Source of the DNA: Labrys sp. WJW | GTDB taxonomy: Bacteria; Pseudomonadota; Alphaproteobacteria; Rhizobiales; Labraceae | Direction: 5' to 3' | Assembly (NCBI RefSeq): GCF_001676615.1 | Contig: NZ_LYXZ01000022.1 | Coordinates: 171,455-235,454 of the forward strand | DNA length: 64,000 nt | Shown: positions 44,578 to 54,790 of the stretch, piece by piece | Position numbering within the stretch: position 1 is the first letter of the stretch | Layout: every line of letters starts with the position of its first letter | Position numbers and translations under genes: made by a program | The notes under the pieces: model-generated | Databases searched by the model: none | What the model saw: only the letters and a program-made list of their open reading frames with translations | Told to the model about the DNA's origin: nothing

Positions 44578-46248
44578 CTACAGCCCCAGCGAGGCCTTGT
44601 AGAGCTTGATCTGCTTGTCGCGGCCGATCTGGTCGGTCAGCTTTTCCCAGGCCGCGGCGATCTGGTCGGCGCCTTCCTGGGCCTTGAGCTGGCCGGCATA
44701 GATCTTGGCGAGGATGTCCTCGGCCAGGCTGTAATATTGGAAGATGCCGGGGATGCGCGGCTCGATCGCTCCGTTGGGGTGGTTGTAGGAGTTGAACTGC
44801 GAGTCCAGATAGTTGGAGATGAAGGCCTTGTCGTAGCCGGCCGCCACCCACTCGTCGATATTGTGCTGGCTGTTGCGATAGCACTGGAAGCCGGAGGGAT
44901 AGACCGCCGTCCACAGCGCCAGGTCCTTGCCGCCGAGATGGGCGGCGGCGCTCCAGGCAGCCTTATGCTTCTTCTCGTCCTTGTCGACGCGGGCCATCAC
45001 ATAGACGCCCCAGCCGAGATAGGCCAGGTTCGGTGCGAAGTTGGGGCCGCTTGCCAGCTTGTCCCACTTGCCGGTCTTCGCATTGTAGACGTCGTCGGAG
45101 CCAGGCAGGATGTCGAAGCCGCATTTGTCGCCGATGACCGAGGAGTCGTTGGTCTTGGCGTTGGAGCCGATGTCGCCCCACCACACGCACATCGAGCCGG
45201 TACCGCCGAGGAATTGCTGGAAGCCCGTGGTGTTGGGGTCGGCATTGAGCTGGTCGGCGGGCTCGGAGGGCAGGGCATCGAGCACGTCCTGGATGGCGCG
45301 CACCCAGGCCGGATTGTTGATGCGCGGCTTCATGGTGTCGACGTCGAACAGCCAGGCCTTGTCGTCGGGGTGCTTGGCATAGGCGGTGGCGCGGCTGCCG
45401 AGGAAATAGAAGCCGAAGCCCCCCCAGGCCTTGCAGGCGTCGAGGTAGCCATAGGCATCCTGGCCGTCGACCTGCTTGCCCTTGAGGAACTTGGTCACCG
45501 CCTGCACCTGCTGCCAGGTACGGGGCACCGCCCATTCGGTGGTGTTGCCGGCTTCCTTCCAGGCCTTGGCCAGGGCCTCGTCCTTGAAGTAGTCGGTGCG
45601 GTAGTTGAAATTGTGGGTGTCGCCGTCGATGGTGACGCGGTACTGCTTGCCGTCCCAGGTGCCGACGGGCGGCTTGAGGTAGGAAACCAGATCGTCCATG
45701 TCGATCTGCTTCTTCACCCAGTCCGGCATTTCCGAAGCCAGGCCCTTGCCGCAGACGTCGCCCTCGAAGGGGGCGCCCATCTCGAGCAGGTCGAAATCGA
45801 CCGTGCCGGTGGCAATGGCCTGCTGCAGGCGTGGATTGTAGTCGGCCTGGGCGAGGTCGATCCAGTTGATCTTGGCGCCGGTATAGGCCTCCCAGGGCTT
45901 GAGGAAGCCGCGGAACAGCAGATTGTGCAGGTTCTGGTTGTTGAGCCCCATGAACGAAAGCTCGACGCCCTTGAACTCGCCTTCCTTGATGGAAGCCTTG
46001 GTGGCGCCGAGGCAGAGCTCGCCGACCTTCTGCCAGTCCGCATCGGTGGGCGAACCCTTGCCGACCCCGGGGATCTGCAGGATCTTGGCCCTGAGGTCGC
46101 TGGCTTCGTCCGCCATCGCCGGCTGGGTGGCGGCGGCGACCCCGAGGCTGCCCATGGCGGCCATGGCGCCGACGCTGGCGGCTCCCTTGAGCAAGCCGCG
46201 GCGGCTCGCCTGCAGGGCGAGGAGATGTTTGTAGTCTTCCGTTTTCAC
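44578..46248 (-). CDS. Large ABC transporter substrate-binding protein with Tat-type signal (second system)
   Basis: 556 residues from GTG 46248, where GGGAGA stands upstream; no ATG fits. The N-terminus has ASRRGLLKG followed by a hydrophobic stretch and a cut near QPAMADEA, a twin-arginine signal. Family 1 receptor features include AYTGAKINWIDLAQADYNPR and DFDLLEMGAPFEGDV. At more than 550 residues it belongs to the long receptors that include the glycerol-type GlpV group. The ligand is not known; a carbohydrate or polyol is likely from the UgpC-type ATPase. Confidence 0.88.
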   Translation of the reverse strand: MKTEDYKHLLALQASRRGLLKGAASVGAMAAMGSLGVAAATQPAMADEASDLRAKILQIPGVGKGSPTDADWQKVGELCLGATKASIKEGEFKGVELSFMGLNNQNLHNLLFRGFLKPWEAYTGAKINWIDLAQADYNPRLQQAIATGTVDFDLLEMGAPFEGDVCGKGLASEMPDWVKKQIDMDDLVSYLKPPVGTWDGKQYRVTIDGDTHNFNYRTDYFKDEALAKAWKEAGNTTEWAVPRTWQQVQAVTKFLKGKQVDGQDAYGYLDACKAWGGFGFYFLGSRATAYAKHPDDKAWLFDVDTMKPRINNPAWVRAIQDVLDALPSEPADQLNADPNTTGFQQFLGGTGSMCVWWGDIGSNAKTNDSSVIGDKCGFDILPGSDDVYNAKTGKWDKLASGPNFAPNLAYLGWGVYVMARVDKDEKKHKAAWSAAAHLGGKDLALWTAVYPSGFQCYRNSQHNIDEWVAAGYDKAFISNYLDSQFNSYNHPNGAIEPRIPGIFQYYSLAEDILAKIYAGQLKAQEGADQIAAAWEKLTDQIGRDKQIKLYKASLGL

Positions 46249-46408
46249 GTCGATTCTCCCGGTCTGAATGGCTGGTCTTGTTCTTGGCCGTGTGGCAGCG
46301 GACGGTGTCTTTTTCTGAAGCTTCGGCAACGTCGGGTTGTGGCGAAGTGTGCGGATGCTAGGAAGGCACCCCGCTCTCGTCAACAAAAAGGTCAGACCAT
46401 TTCGGGTC

Positions 46409-47470
46409 TCAATTCAATCTCAAACCGCTCTCGGCATCGAACAGGTGCACGGCGGCCAGATCGGGCTGCAGCGCCAGGGTTTCGCCAGAACCCGCGCCGA
46501 CACGTTCGCGGAAGACGCCCAGAATCTTCTGCGCACCCAGCTGGGCAAAGACCTGGGTTTCGGCGCCGGTGGGCTCCACCACGGTGATCCTCGCCTGCAG
46601 GCTGCCGCCGAGCGAAAAATGCTCGGGGCGGATGCCATAGACGACGCGCCGGCCCTCGCTGCCGGCCGGGACGGCCGGCACCGGCAATTCCACGCCGTCA
46701 TCGGTGACGAAACGCGGCGCAGGGCTGGTTTCCAGGCGGCCCTTGATGAAATTCATGGCGGGCGAACCGATGAAGCCTGCCACGAACAGGTTTGCCGGAC
46801 GATCGTAGAGCTGCAGCGGCGAACCGATCTGCTCGATGATGCCGTCATGCAGCACCACGATGCGATCGGCCATGGTCATGGCCTCGATCTGGTCGTGGGT
46901 GACATAGATGGTGGTGGTCTTCAGGCGCTGATGCAGCTCCTTGATCTCGGCACGCATCTGCACGCGCAGCTTGGCGTCGAGATTGGAGAGCGGTTCGTCG
47001 AACAGGAACACCTGGGGCGCGCGCACGATGGCCCGGCCCATGGCGACGCGCTGGCGCTGGCCGCCGGAAAGCTGGCGCGGATAGCGCGCCAGATAGGGGC
47101 CGAGGTCGAGGATCTCGGCTGCCCGCTTCACGCGTTCGTCGATCTCGGCCTTCGGCGTCTTCCGGATCTTGAGTGCGAAGCCCATATTCTCCGCCACCGT
47201 CTTGTGCGGATAGAGCGCGTAGGACTGGAACACCATGGCGATATCGCGATCGCGCGGCGGCAGGTCGTTGACCTGGCGGTCGCCGATCTTGAGGGTGCCC
47301 TCGGTGATCGGTTCCAGGCCGGCGATCATGCGCAGCAGCGTGGACTTGCCGCAGCCCGAGGGCCCGACCAGGGTGACGAACTCGCCGTCCTCGATGGTGA
47401 TCGACACGCCGTGGATGACCTTCTGGGCGCCATAGGATTTCTTGACGTCGACGACATCGACTGAGGCCAT
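46409..47470 (-). CDS. Carbohydrate ABC importer ATPase, UgpC type (second system)
   Basis: 353 residues from ATG 47470 with GAGGGAACC upstream; the frame runs 200 bases further through a repeat without a plausible start. Walker [12 protein letters not shown], signature [13 protein letters not shown] and Walker [13 protein letters not shown] are intact, and the C-terminal regulatory domain holds [14 protein letters not shown]. It is the first gene of the operon and energises the second importer. Confidence 0.93.
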   Translation of the reverse strand: MASVDVVDVKKSYGAQKVIHGVSITIEDGEFVTLVGPSGCGKSTLLRMIAGLEPITEGTLKIGDRQVNDLPPRDRDIAMVFQSYALYPHKTVAENMGFALKIRKTPKAEIDERVKRAAEILDLGPYLARYPRQLSGGQRQRVAMGRAIVRAPQVFLFDEPLSNLDAKLRVQMRAEIKELHQRLKTTTIYVTHDQIEAMTMADRIVVLHDGIIEQIGSPLQLYDRPANLFVAGFIGSPAMNFIKGRLETSPAPRFVTDDGVELPVPAVPAGSEGRRVVYGIRPEHFSLGGSLQARITVVEPTGAETQVFAQLGAQKILGVFRERVGAGSGETLALQPDLAAVHLFDAESGLRLN

Positions 47471-47558
47471 GCGGCGAGGTTCCCTCTGACTGGATTTGTC
47501 TGACGAGGATTGGTAGCCGAATGCTTCGCCATTCGGCAAGGGCAGGAGATTGAAGGGC

Positions 47559-47692
47559 GTCATCCCGTGCGCGCTGCAGAGCGGAGCGGTGCGGCGCAGA
47601 CACGGGACCGCGGGAGGAGAAAGGCGCCCTCTCTTGAGGGCGGTCCCGCATCTGCATCGCATCGCTATGCACTGCAATGCGTGCGGGATGAC
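47559..47692. repeat. Palindromic repeat, class GTCATCCCG
   Basis: Ends GTCATCCCG (47559) and CGGGATGAC (to 47692), with GCGGTCCC-type and ATGCGATGC-type internal pairings. It lies between the amidohydrolase stop and the ATPase gene, so it is either the 3' end of the first or the leader of the second. Confidence 0.6.
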
Positions 47693-47697
47693 TTCTC

Positions 47698-49509
47698 CTA
47701 TTTGAACCCTTCGGCGCGGTAGACCTCCTTGCCGCCCACCACCGTCAGCAGCACCTCGGTCCTGGAAACCTCCTCCACGGGAATCTTGAGCGGGTTGCGA
47801 TCCAGCACGATCAGATCGGCGAACTTGCCGGGCTCCAGCGAACCGGTGACCTCGTCCTGATGCAGCTCATAGGCGGCGTGGATGGTGGCTGCCTTCAAGG
47901 CCTCGCCGATGCTCAGGCCGGGATCGGCATTGAGCTTGCCCGGATTGCTCGGATCGCTGCGGGTGACGGCGATCTGGAAGGCATACCATTCGTTGAGCGG
48001 ATCCACCGGCCAGTCGCTGCCGAAAGCGACCCGTGCGCCAGCCTTGAAGATCTGGCCATAGGGCTCGACGAAGGGCAGGCGCTTGGGGCCGGCCTGTTCC
48101 TTGATGGCCGCAACCTGGTCGGGCGAGGCTGCGCCCCATTGGAAGGAGAGCACGGGAATGGCGCCGAGCTTGGCGAAGCGCGGCAGGTCGGCCGGATCGA
48201 CCATCTCGTTATGCGCCAGCGCAGGCCGGATGTCCTTGCCCGGCACCTTGGCGCGCATGGCTTCGATCGCGTTGAGGGTGACATTGACGGCGCCGTCCCC
48301 ATCCGTGTGCAGATGGGGATCGATGCCGGCTTCGGCGAGCCCGATCAGCAGCGGGGTGAGGCGGTCGGGCTGGACATAGAGTGCGCCGCGCTCCGTACCC
48401 GGCTGCCAGTCGGGTTTCTCTGCGCTGCCTTTGTTGACGAAATAAGGCGCCAACGTATAGCCGGTCTGGGCCGGCGCCTGGATCACGCCATCCATGAAGA
48501 TCTTGGCGTTGCGCAGCGTGATGCCGGGCTCCGGCCGCAGCGGACCCTGATCGAACTTGGCCGCGTAGTCGCGGATGGTCTTGACCAGGGCGTCGGCGCT
48601 TTGGTCGGAATCGGTGGGAATCTTCGGGGCCAGATGGGCGCGCGCCGTCAGCTCGCCCTGCTTTTGCAAGGTCGCCCAGGCGTTCATCTCGCCGGGCTCG
48701 GCGGCCGCTTCGAGGAAGCTGGTGATGCCGCCCTTGCGCAGGGCCTCCAGCGCGGTGCGGCCGAAGGCGAGATTCTGCTCGGCCTCCTGTTCGGGCGAGA
48801 GCTTGGGCATCGCCGCCATCACGGCCGCGTCGCCGCCATCTTCCAGCATGCCGGTCGGCTCGCCGGCGGCGTCGCGCACGATCTTGCCGTCCTTCGGGTC
48901 CGGCGTGTCCTTGGTGACCTTGGCCAGCGTCAGGGCCCGGCTGTTGGCGAGCTTGGAATGGTAGTCGAAATTGATCACCAGGATGGGACGCTTGGTCTTG
49001 AGCCTGTCGAGCTCGCCGCGGGCCATGTCGGTGCCGGCGGGCAGCATCTTCTGGCGGAACCAGTTGTTGACGATCAGGAAGTCGTCGTCCCCCGCTTTCG
49101 CTTCCTGGTCGAGGCAGGCCTGGATGGCGGCCAGGGTCTGGTCGAGGGTGAGGGCGGCATAGTTGAGATTGCATCCCGTCAGGCTCTTGCCGCCGCCGAG
49201 GGGATGCATATGGCCGTCGATCAGGCCGGGCATGGCCATGCGGCCGCCGAGATCGACCACCCTGGTCTTGGGACCGATATGGGGCTTGGCATCCGCACCC
49301 GTACCGACGAAGACGATTCGCCCCTCGCGCACGGCCAGGGCCTCGGCCATGCTGTCCTTGCTGTCGGCGGTGTAGATCGTGCCGTTGAGATAGACAGTAT
49401 CGGCGGGTCTGCTCTCCTGGGCATTGGCGCCGGCTGAACCGAGTGCCGAGATTGCGGCGAAGACCGTACAGAACAAGCCTGCCTTCAGGCTGTGGCTAAT
49501 CATCTTCAT
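47698..49509 (-). CDS. Exported amidohydrolase-family protein, YtcJ-like
   Basis: 603 residues with GGGGGAATGAAG before the ATG. A signal peptide ends at GANAQES, so the enzyme is periplasmic, unusual for many relatives. The metal-dependent amidohydrolase fold is shown by [15 protein letters not shown], a later [11 protein letters not shown] and [13 protein letters not shown], and an AHNEMVD segment. YtcJ and N-substituted formamide deformylase are the named relatives; the substrate here is unknown. It precedes the second importer operon on the same strand, so it might process a compound that the importer takes up. Confidence 0.85.
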   Translation of the reverse strand: MKMISHSLKAGLFCTVFAAISALGSAGANAQESRPADTVYLNGTIYTADSKDSMAEALAVREGRIVFVGTGADAKPHIGPKTRVVDLGGRMAMPGLIDGHMHPLGGGKSLTGCNLNYAALTLDQTLAAIQACLDQEAKAGDDDFLIVNNWFRQKMLPAGTDMARGELDRLKTKRPILVINFDYHSKLANSRALTLAKVTKDTPDPKDGKIVRDAAGEPTGMLEDGGDAAVMAAMPKLSPEQEAEQNLAFGRTALEALRKGGITSFLEAAAEPGEMNAWATLQKQGELTARAHLAPKIPTDSDQSADALVKTIRDYAAKFDQGPLRPEPGITLRNAKIFMDGVIQAPAQTGYTLAPYFVNKGSAEKPDWQPGTERGALYVQPDRLTPLLIGLAEAGIDPHLHTDGDGAVNVTLNAIEAMRAKVPGKDIRPALAHNEMVDPADLPRFAKLGAIPVLSFQWGAASPDQVAAIKEQAGPKRLPFVEPYGQIFKAGARVAFGSDWPVDPLNEWYAFQIAVTRSDPSNPGKLNADPGLSIGEALKAATIHAAYELHQDEVTGSLEPGKFADLIVLDRNPLKIPVEEVSRTEVLLTVVGGKEVYRAEGFK

Positions 49510-49534
49510 TCCCCCTAAGACCCCTCCCGGTCAC

Positions 49535-49635
49535 TAGAGCAAAGCGCCTTCAGGCATGAACGGCTCTTTGCTCTAGCTCCTTGTTGCGACGCGCCTTTGC
49601 GCTTCTTGGCGATACAGCCAGATCGCAAAGCGCTT
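49535..49635 (-). repeat. Dispersed two-hairpin repeat, copy D5 (reverse)
   Basis: Outer stem CTAGAGCAAAG/CTTTGCTCTAG is perfect over 11 bases; the inner stem is partly lost. The linker CTCCTTGTTGCGACGCGCC and a diverged second hairpin follow. It lies in the divergent gap between the amidohydrolase and the exporter ATPase gene. Confidence 0.8.
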
Positions 49636-49703
49636 CCGCATCTTTCAAGAAACATGGTTGCACTTGGTTTGGAAAGACGCCATTTCCCCGCAGGGAGGCA
49701 CGC

Positions 49704-50654
49704 ATGAAAGCCAACAATTCACCGTCCGCCGAGGACGTCATCGTCGCGGTGTCCGGCGTCAGCAAGACCTACAAGACGGGCTTCCAGGCCCTGAAGCAGA
49801 TCGATCTCAACCTGCGCCGCGGCGAGATCTTCGCCCTGCTCGGCCCGAACGGGGCCGGCAAGACCACGCTGATCTCGATCATCTGCGGCATCGTCAATCC
49901 CTCCAGTGGCACCATCCGTGCCGACGGCTCCGACATCGTCAGGGACTACAGGGCCGCCCGCACCAAGATCGGGCTGGTACCGCAGGAATTGTCGACCGAT
50001 GCCTTCGAGACCGTGTGGGCGACGGTGAATTTCTCGCGCGGCCTGTTCGGCAAGCCGTCCAACCCGGCCTTCCTCGAAAAGATCCTGCGCGACCTCTCGC
50101 TGTGGGAGAAGAGGGACAGCAAGATCATGGCGCTGTCGGGGGGCATGAAGCGCCGCGTGATGATCGCCAAGGCCCTGTCGCACGAGCCGACCATCCTTTT
50201 CCTCGACGAGCCGACGGCGGGCGTCGACGTCGAGCTGCGCCGCGACATGTGGGAGATGGTGCGCGGGCTGCGCGAGAACGGCGTGACCATCATCCTCACC
50301 ACCCACTATATCGAGGAAGCCGAGGAGATGGCCGACCGCATCGGCGTGATCAACAAGGGCGAGATCATCCTGGTGGAGGACAAGACCGAGCTGATGCGCA
50401 AGCTCGGCAAGAAGCAGCTCACCCTCAGCCTGCAGCAGCCTCTCGAAGCGGTGCCGGCCGCGCTTGCCGCCTACCGGCTCGATATCGCCGACAACGGCAA
50501 CCAGCTCGTCTACACCTTCGACGCCAAGGACGATCCGGAAGTGCTCTCGCGCCTGCTCCACGATGTCGGCGAAGCCGGCATCGGCTTCAAGGACCTGCAG
50601 ACCAGCCAGTCCTCGCTCGAGGACATCTTCGTCAGCCTGGTAGGGGCGCATTGA
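49704..50654 (+). CDS. yadG: ABC exporter ATPase, YadG-like
   Basis: 316 residues from ATG 49704 with GGGAGG upstream. The ATPase core shows Walker [11 protein letters not shown], signature [15 protein letters not shown] and Walker [15 protein letters not shown]-terminal extension of about 90 residues follows, as in YadG/DrrA-type ATPases. It pairs with the permease gene that overlaps its stop codon by one base. The exported substrate of YadGH systems is unknown. Confidence 0.9.
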   Translation: MKANNSPSAEDVIVAVSGVSKTYKTGFQALKQIDLNLRRGEIFALLGPNGAGKTTLISIICGIVNPSSGTIRADGSDIVRDYRAARTKIGLVPQELSTDAFETVWATVNFSRGLFGKPSNPAFLEKILRDLSLWEKRDSKIMALSGGMKRRVMIAKALSHEPTILFLDEPTAGVDVELRRDMWEMVRGLRENGVTIILTTHYIEEAEEMADRIGVINKGEIILVEDKTELMRKLGKKQLTLSLQQPLEAVPAALAAYRLDIADNGNQLVYTFDAKDDPEVLSRLLHDVGEAGIGFKDLQTSQSSLEDIFVSLVGAH

Positions 50655-51421
50655 TGAACATTCACGCCATTCGCGCCATCTACGTCTTCGAGATGTCGCG
50701 CACCTTCCGCACGCTCCTGCAGTCGATCGCCTCGCCGGTGATCTCGACCTCGCTCTATTTCATCGTGTTCGGCTCGGCCATCGGCAACCATATGCCGATG
50801 GTCGGCGGTGTGAACTACGGCGCCTTCATCGTGCCCGGCCTGGTCATGCTGGCGATCCTGACCGAGAGCATTTCCAACGCCTCCTTCGGCATCTACATGC
50901 CGAAGTTCATCGGCACCATCTACGAAGTGCTGTCGGCCCCGGTCTCGGTGGTGGAGATCGTCATCGGCTATGTCGGCGCGGCCGCCTCCAAATCCATATT
51001 GCTCGGCTTCATCATTCTGATCACCGCCTGGCCCTTTTCGCATTATTCCATCGAGCACCCGTTCTGGATGCTGGCTTTCCTGGTGCTCACCTCGGTGACC
51101 TTCAGCCTGTTCGGTTTTCTCATCGGCATTTGGGCGGATGGCTGGGAAAAACTGCAGATCGTGCCGACCCTGATCATCACGCCGCTGACCTTCCTGGGCG
51201 GCAGCTTCTATTCGATCAAGATGCTGCCCGACTTCTGGCAGGGCGTCAGCTACATCAACCCGGTTCTCTATCTGGTGAGCGGCTTTCGCTGGGCCTTCTA
51301 CGGCGCTTCCGCTTCCGATGTCGATTTCGGGCAGAGCCTGGGCATGACGTTGGTCTTCATGCTGCTATGCCTGGCTGCGATCGCGGTGATTTTCCGCACC
51401 GGATGGCGGATCAAGGTCTGA
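50654..51421 (+). CDS. yadH: ABC-2 type exporter permease, YadH-like
   Basis: 255 residues starting at TGATG, where its ATG overlaps the ATPase stop. Six hydrophobic segments and the conserved [38 protein letters not shown] and [20 protein letters not shown] match E. coli YadH closely. Translational coupling supports a 2+2 exporter with the upstream ATPase. Confidence 0.92.
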   Translation: MNIHAIRAIYVFEMSRTFRTLLQSIASPVISTSLYFIVFGSAIGNHMPMVGGVNYGAFIVPGLVMLAILTESISNASFGIYMPKFIGTIYEVLSAPVSVVEIVIGYVGAAASKSILLGFIILITAWPFSHYSIEHPFWMLAFLVLTSVTFSLFGFLIGIWADGWEKLQIVPTLIITPLTFLGGSFYSIKMLPDFWQGVSYINPVLYLVSGFRWAFYGASASDVDFGQSLGMTLVFMLLCLAAIAVIFRTGWRIKV

Positions 51422-51473
51422 GCGGGTCCTGCAGGAAAACACGCGAAATTTCATATCGGAGCGAGTTTCCAAG

Positions 51474-52037
51474 ATGATCGAGACGCCGCGCCTTCTCTTG
51501 CGCAAGCCCATTCTCGACGATTTCGAGCCCTATGCCGCCATGTGGGCGGAGCCGGAGGTCTACAGGCATATCTCGGGCAAGCAGCGCAGTCGCGAGGAAC
51601 TGTGGCAGCGTTTTCTCCAGGCCCATGGCACCTGGCACTTCTTCGGCTTCGGCTATTTTTCGGTGATCGAGAAGGCGAGCGGGCGCTATCTCGGCATGAC
51701 CGGGTTCCAGGATGCGATGCGCGCCATCGAGCCGAGCCTGGTGGGCACGCTGGAGGCGGGCTGGGTATTCGCCTCCCATGCCCATGGCCGGGGCATCGCC
51801 TTCGAGGCCAGCCAGGCCGCCTTCGACTGGGCGCGCGGCATGCATCCGGGCCGGAAGGTCACGGCAATCATCGCGCCGGAGAACACGGCTTCGATCCGGA
51901 TCGCCCGCAAGCTCGGCCTCGAGGCCGGCCCGGACGTCAGCTATCATGATTCCATCGTCACGCTGTTCGAGGGCTGGCTGGGCGAGACCGATTCCCCGGC
52001 TCGACATTCCCATGCCGGCGCAGTAGCAGGGGCGTGA
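51474..52037 (+). CDS. GNAT-family N-acetyltransferase, RimJ/RimL type
   Basis: 187 residues opening with MIETPRLLLRKPILDDFEPY, typical of the RimJ/RimL/YdaF branch, and with the acetyl-CoA loop region HAHGRGIAFEASQAAFDWAR (Q/RxxGxA pattern as HGRGIA). IAPENTASIRIARKLGL is the C-terminal helix of the fold. It transfers an acetyl group from acetyl-CoA to an amine, target unknown. It follows the exporter operon by 52 bases and may be co-transcribed. Confidence 0.88.
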   Translation: MIETPRLLLRKPILDDFEPYAAMWAEPEVYRHISGKQRSREELWQRFLQAHGTWHFFGFGYFSVIEKASGRYLGMTGFQDAMRAIEPSLVGTLEAGWVFASHAHGRGIAFEASQAAFDWARGMHPGRKVTAIIAPENTASIRIARKLGLEAGPDVSYHDSIVTLFEGWLGETDSPARHSHAGAVAGA

Positions 52038-52068
52038 CGATCGCAGCCATGACCGGGTAGGTGCACGC

Positions 52069-52560
52069 ATGCCGAATCAATCAACGCCGATGACAGGAAG
52101 CTGTCGCTGCGGGCAGGTCGAGTTCGAGGTTGCCGCTGCGCCCTTGATCACCATGGCCTGCCATTGCCGCGGCTGCCAGAAGATGACCGGCAGCGCCTAT
52201 TCCCTCAGCGCGGCAATTCCTTCGGAAGGCTTCCGGGTCACCCGCGGCGAGCCCGTGATCGGCGCCCTGCATGGGCCGACGCGGCATTTCTACTGCGATC
52301 ATTGCAAGAGCTGGCTGTTCACCAGGCCCGAGGGCATGGATTTCTTCGTCAATGTCCGCCCGACCATGCTGGCCGAGCCGGTATGGACGGAACCCTTCAT
52401 CGAAACCTGCACTTCGGAGAAGCTGGGCTGGGCCTCGACTTCGGCCCGGCATAGTTTCGAGCATTATCCGGCACCCGAGCTCTATCAGCCGCTGATGGCG
52501 GAATATGCCGAATATTTGTCGTCGCAGAGCGCGGGGCAGGGCGCCGCCTTGCGTGACTGA
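52069..52560 (+). CDS. GFA-family (glutathione-dependent formaldehyde-activating) zinc protein
   Basis: 163 residues. The Mss4-like fold is shown by the zinc-binding GSCRCGQVEFEV, ACHCRGCQKMTGSAYS and YCDHCKSWLF motifs with seven clustered cysteines. Family members bind glutathione adducts or act as small oxidoreductase-like proteins; most are uncharacterised. A normal-length member without fusion. It lies in a same-direction run of small genes (GNAT, GFA, AAC(3)-like). Confidence 0.88.
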   Translation: MPNQSTPMTGSCRCGQVEFEVAAAPLITMACHCRGCQKMTGSAYSLSAAIPSEGFRVTRGEPVIGALHGPTRHFYCDHCKSWLFTRPEGMDFFVNVRPTMLAEPVWTEPFIETCTSEKLGWASTSARHSFEHYPAPELYQPLMAEYAEYLSSQSAGQGAALRD

Positions 52561-52586
52561 CGCGGACGGCTCCGTGGAGTGTTGTC

Positions 52587-53411
52587 ATGTCGGGAGCCTT
52601 GCCGGTCTATCGCAGCCGGGCCTCGTTGCGCGATGATCTGTGCCGGCTCGGCATCCGGGCGGGCGATACGGTCATGCTGCATGCCGCCATGAGCAGGGTC
52701 GGGCTGCTGCTCAACGGTCCGGATGCGCTGTCCCATGCCCTGCTCGATGTCGTCGGCCCACAGGGAACGATGATGGTCTATACCGATTGGGACAGCGTCC
52801 ACACCGATTTCCTCGATCGGGAAGGGCGCGTCCTGCCGGCATGGCGCGATCATGTGCCGGGCTTCGACCCGCAGGCCTCGCGCGCCGTCCGCGCCAATGG
52901 GGTGATCGCCGAATTCGTGCGGACCATGCCCGGCGCTCATCGCAGCGGCAATCCCGGCGCTTCGATGGCAGCGATCGGCGGCCGTGCGGCCTGGCTGACG
53001 GCCGATCACCCGCAGGACTACGGTTATGGCGAGGGCTCGCCTCTGGCCAAGCTCGTCGCGGGCGGCGGCCGGGTGCTGATGGCTGGAGCGCCCTGGGACA
53101 CTATGACCTTGATCCACCACGCCGACCATCTGGCGCGTATGCCCGGCAAGCGCATCCTGCGCTATGAGGTGCCTTTCGCCGGCGACCATGGCGTAGTTTG
53201 GCGTTTCATCGAGGAATTCGACACGTCCGAGCCCGTTCTCGACGGCATGCCTGCAAACTATATCGAGCAGATCGTGACGGCCTTCGTTGCGCAAGGCGGC
53301 GGCCGGCAAGGGCTCATTGGCCAGGCGCCGTCCCTGCTGGTGGATGCACAGCCCATGCTCGAATTTGCCATCGGTTGGCTCGAGGCCTGGGCTGGTTCGC
53401 ATCACGGCTGA
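52587..53411 (+). CDS. Aminoglycoside 3-N-acetyltransferase family protein
   Basis: 274 residues, the usual AAC(3) length, with GTGGAG upstream. Conserved segments are VMLHAAMSRVGLL, HRSGNPGASMAAIGG, YGEGSPLAKLV and the acetyl-CoA-side VLMAGAPWDTMTLIHHADHL, which carries the His of the AAC(3) active site. The family acetylates the 3-amino group of aminoglycosides, but many chromosomal relatives (YokD-like) have no proven drug target. The gene has the same base composition as its neighbours and no mobile element nearby, so it looks intrinsic. Confidence 0.88.
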   Translation: MSGALPVYRSRASLRDDLCRLGIRAGDTVMLHAAMSRVGLLLNGPDALSHALLDVVGPQGTMMVYTDWDSVHTDFLDREGRVLPAWRDHVPGFDPQASRAVRANGVIAEFVRTMPGAHRSGNPGASMAAIGGRAAWLTADHPQDYGYGEGSPLAKLVAGGGRVLMAGAPWDTMTLIHHADHLARMPGKRILRYEVPFAGDHGVVWRFIEEFDTSEPVLDGMPANYIEQIVTAFVAQGGGRQGLIGQAPSLLVDAQPMLEFAIGWLEAWAGSHHG

Positions 53412-53513
53412 GGGCCTCGGGTGGCCGCATTGCGGTCCGGGATCTGAACCATATCATTATCTGCTGCGACATGGCGCCGGCACGCCGGTCGGTTCGAAAA
53501 TGGCAAGGCGGCT

Positions 53514-53975
53514 TCAGGCCTCGGCATAGGGCGTGCCGTCCTTGTGCAGGAAGCGGCCGTCGGAGCTGGGGCTCATCATGTCGATGTCGGAGCAGTGGAT
53601 CACGTCGGCGGACGAGCGCGAGCCGACTTCGAGATAGACCGCCATGGCACCGGATCTGTTGATCATGTGATGGCCGTTGCCGGAGTCCTTGGGAAAGGCG
53701 GCGCAATCGCCGGCACGCAGGATGGTCTCGCCGGAATCCTCGACAAGCGTCAGCTCGCCTTGCAGGACATAGACGAATTCGTCCTCGGCCGTGTGCCAGT
53801 GGCGTTGGCTCGACCAGTTGCCCGGTGGCAACTGCATGAGATTGACCCCGAAATCCTGGAGACCGCCGGCATCGCCCAGGCGCTGTCGCACCCGTTCCGC
53901 ACAGGGAACATCGAAGGGCGGCGGGTAACCCGAACCCTTGTGGCTGGGGACGGCGGCAAGGTCGACCTTGGGCAT
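53514..53975 (-). CDS. Cupin-domain protein
   Basis: 153 residues from ATG 53975, chosen because the family-like N-terminus MPKVDLAAVP begins there. The cupin metal motif is RHWHTAEDEFVYVLQGELTL (HxH, E), with GDCAAFPKDSGNGHHMINR as the second motif. It would bind a divalent metal; the substrate is not known. Single gene, converging on the AAC(3)-like gene. Confidence 0.82.
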   Translation of the reverse strand: MPKVDLAAVPSHKGSGYPPPFDVPCAERVRQRLGDAGGLQDFGVNLMQLPPGNWSSQRHWHTAEDEFVYVLQGELTLVEDSGETILRAGDCAAFPKDSGNGHHMINRSGAMAVYLEVGSRSSADVIHCSDIDMMSPSSDGRFLHKDGTPYAEA

Positions 53976-54275
53976 GGCAGGCTCCGGGTTGTCACAGCGG
54001 TTGGGGCGACGACGGCGGCAGAGCGGCCATCTTGCCTTTTCCAGGCTCTTGATCAAAGGGAGCATGAAGGCTGCAGGTTCAGGTGCAGTGAGAAGCCGAT
54101 TGCCACTTGCAGCTTGACGGACTCCAACGTGCGGCGCACACTGGTGAAGTCGATTTTGGCCGGTGAGCTCGATCTTCAGCGGCCAATAAGCCCTTGAATC
54201 AGCTAGCCTTTCACCGGCGTGAATTGGCATGGTCTTCCACCTGGAAGGTGGGAAGGAAGTTCAAAGGGGCACGAT
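53976..54275. other. 300-base non-coding gap before the first cold-shock gene
   Basis: Contains the upstream side of the cupin gene and must hold the promoter and leader of the cold-shock gene. I see no open frame or motif that I can support. Confidence 0.4.
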
Positions 54276-54485
54276 ATGAGCACAGGTACTGTGAAGTGGT
54301 TCAATTCCACCAAGGGATATGGTTTTATCCAGCCGGACGATGGAACACCCGACGTTTTCGTACATGTCAGCGCTGTGGAGCGTGCGGGCTTGCGCGAATT
54401 GACTGAAGGTCAAAAAGTTAGCTTCGAATTGGTTCGTGACCGCAAGACGGGAAAATCTTCGGCCGGCGACCTCAGGGTGGGCTGA
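54276..54485 (+). CDS. cspA: Cold-shock protein (CspA family), first copy
   Basis: 69 residues, the normal single cold-shock domain. RNP1 KGYGFI (13-18) and RNP2 VFVH (27-30) for single-stranded nucleic acid binding are intact, with the start [19 protein letters not shown]. Such proteins melt RNA structure during cold or other stress. AAAGGGGC lies just upstream of the ATG. It is the first gene of a 5 kb island that also has a second copy at 55680. Confidence 0.95.
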   Translation: MSTGTVKWFNSTKGYGFIQPDDGTPDVFVHVSAVERAGLRELTEGQKVSFELVRDRKTGKSSAGDLRVG

Positions 54486-54790
54486 GCCCAGGAGGCTGCT
54501 GCGGGAGCTTGATAACATTGCTTTCGACAATTCTCATCAAGCCAGTCATCCCGTGTGAGAGTTCTTGCTCATCGTCATTGGCAATGAGGGATGTCGACCG
54601 CATGAAAGTATCCAAGTAGAGGCAGAAATGATGCGGCGGGCCTTATGCTCGTCCGCAAGCCTCACTCTCCCAAAACTCAAGGCATTCCGCCTTCCTGGCC
54701 TGCTTCGTCGAACGCCGAAATCCAATTCAAGGGAAGATGGGGTGTCAGTGCTGAACCATTCCAGAACACGATCGAAACAAAGGATAGGGG
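54486..54790. other. 305-base non-coding stretch after cspA
   Basis: No terminator hairpin with a clear T-tract was found. Several short open frames are present but none with a ribosome site or recognisable product. Confidence 0.4.

Noticed and set aside
44737..46587. 616-residue open frame antisense to the large receptor gene
   Set aside because: Opposite a well-supported receptor gene; Gly/Val/Leu-rich with no motifs.
52587..53411. Idea that the AAC(3)-like gene is part of a mobile resistance cassette
   Set aside because: No integron site, transposase or change in base composition is seen around it.
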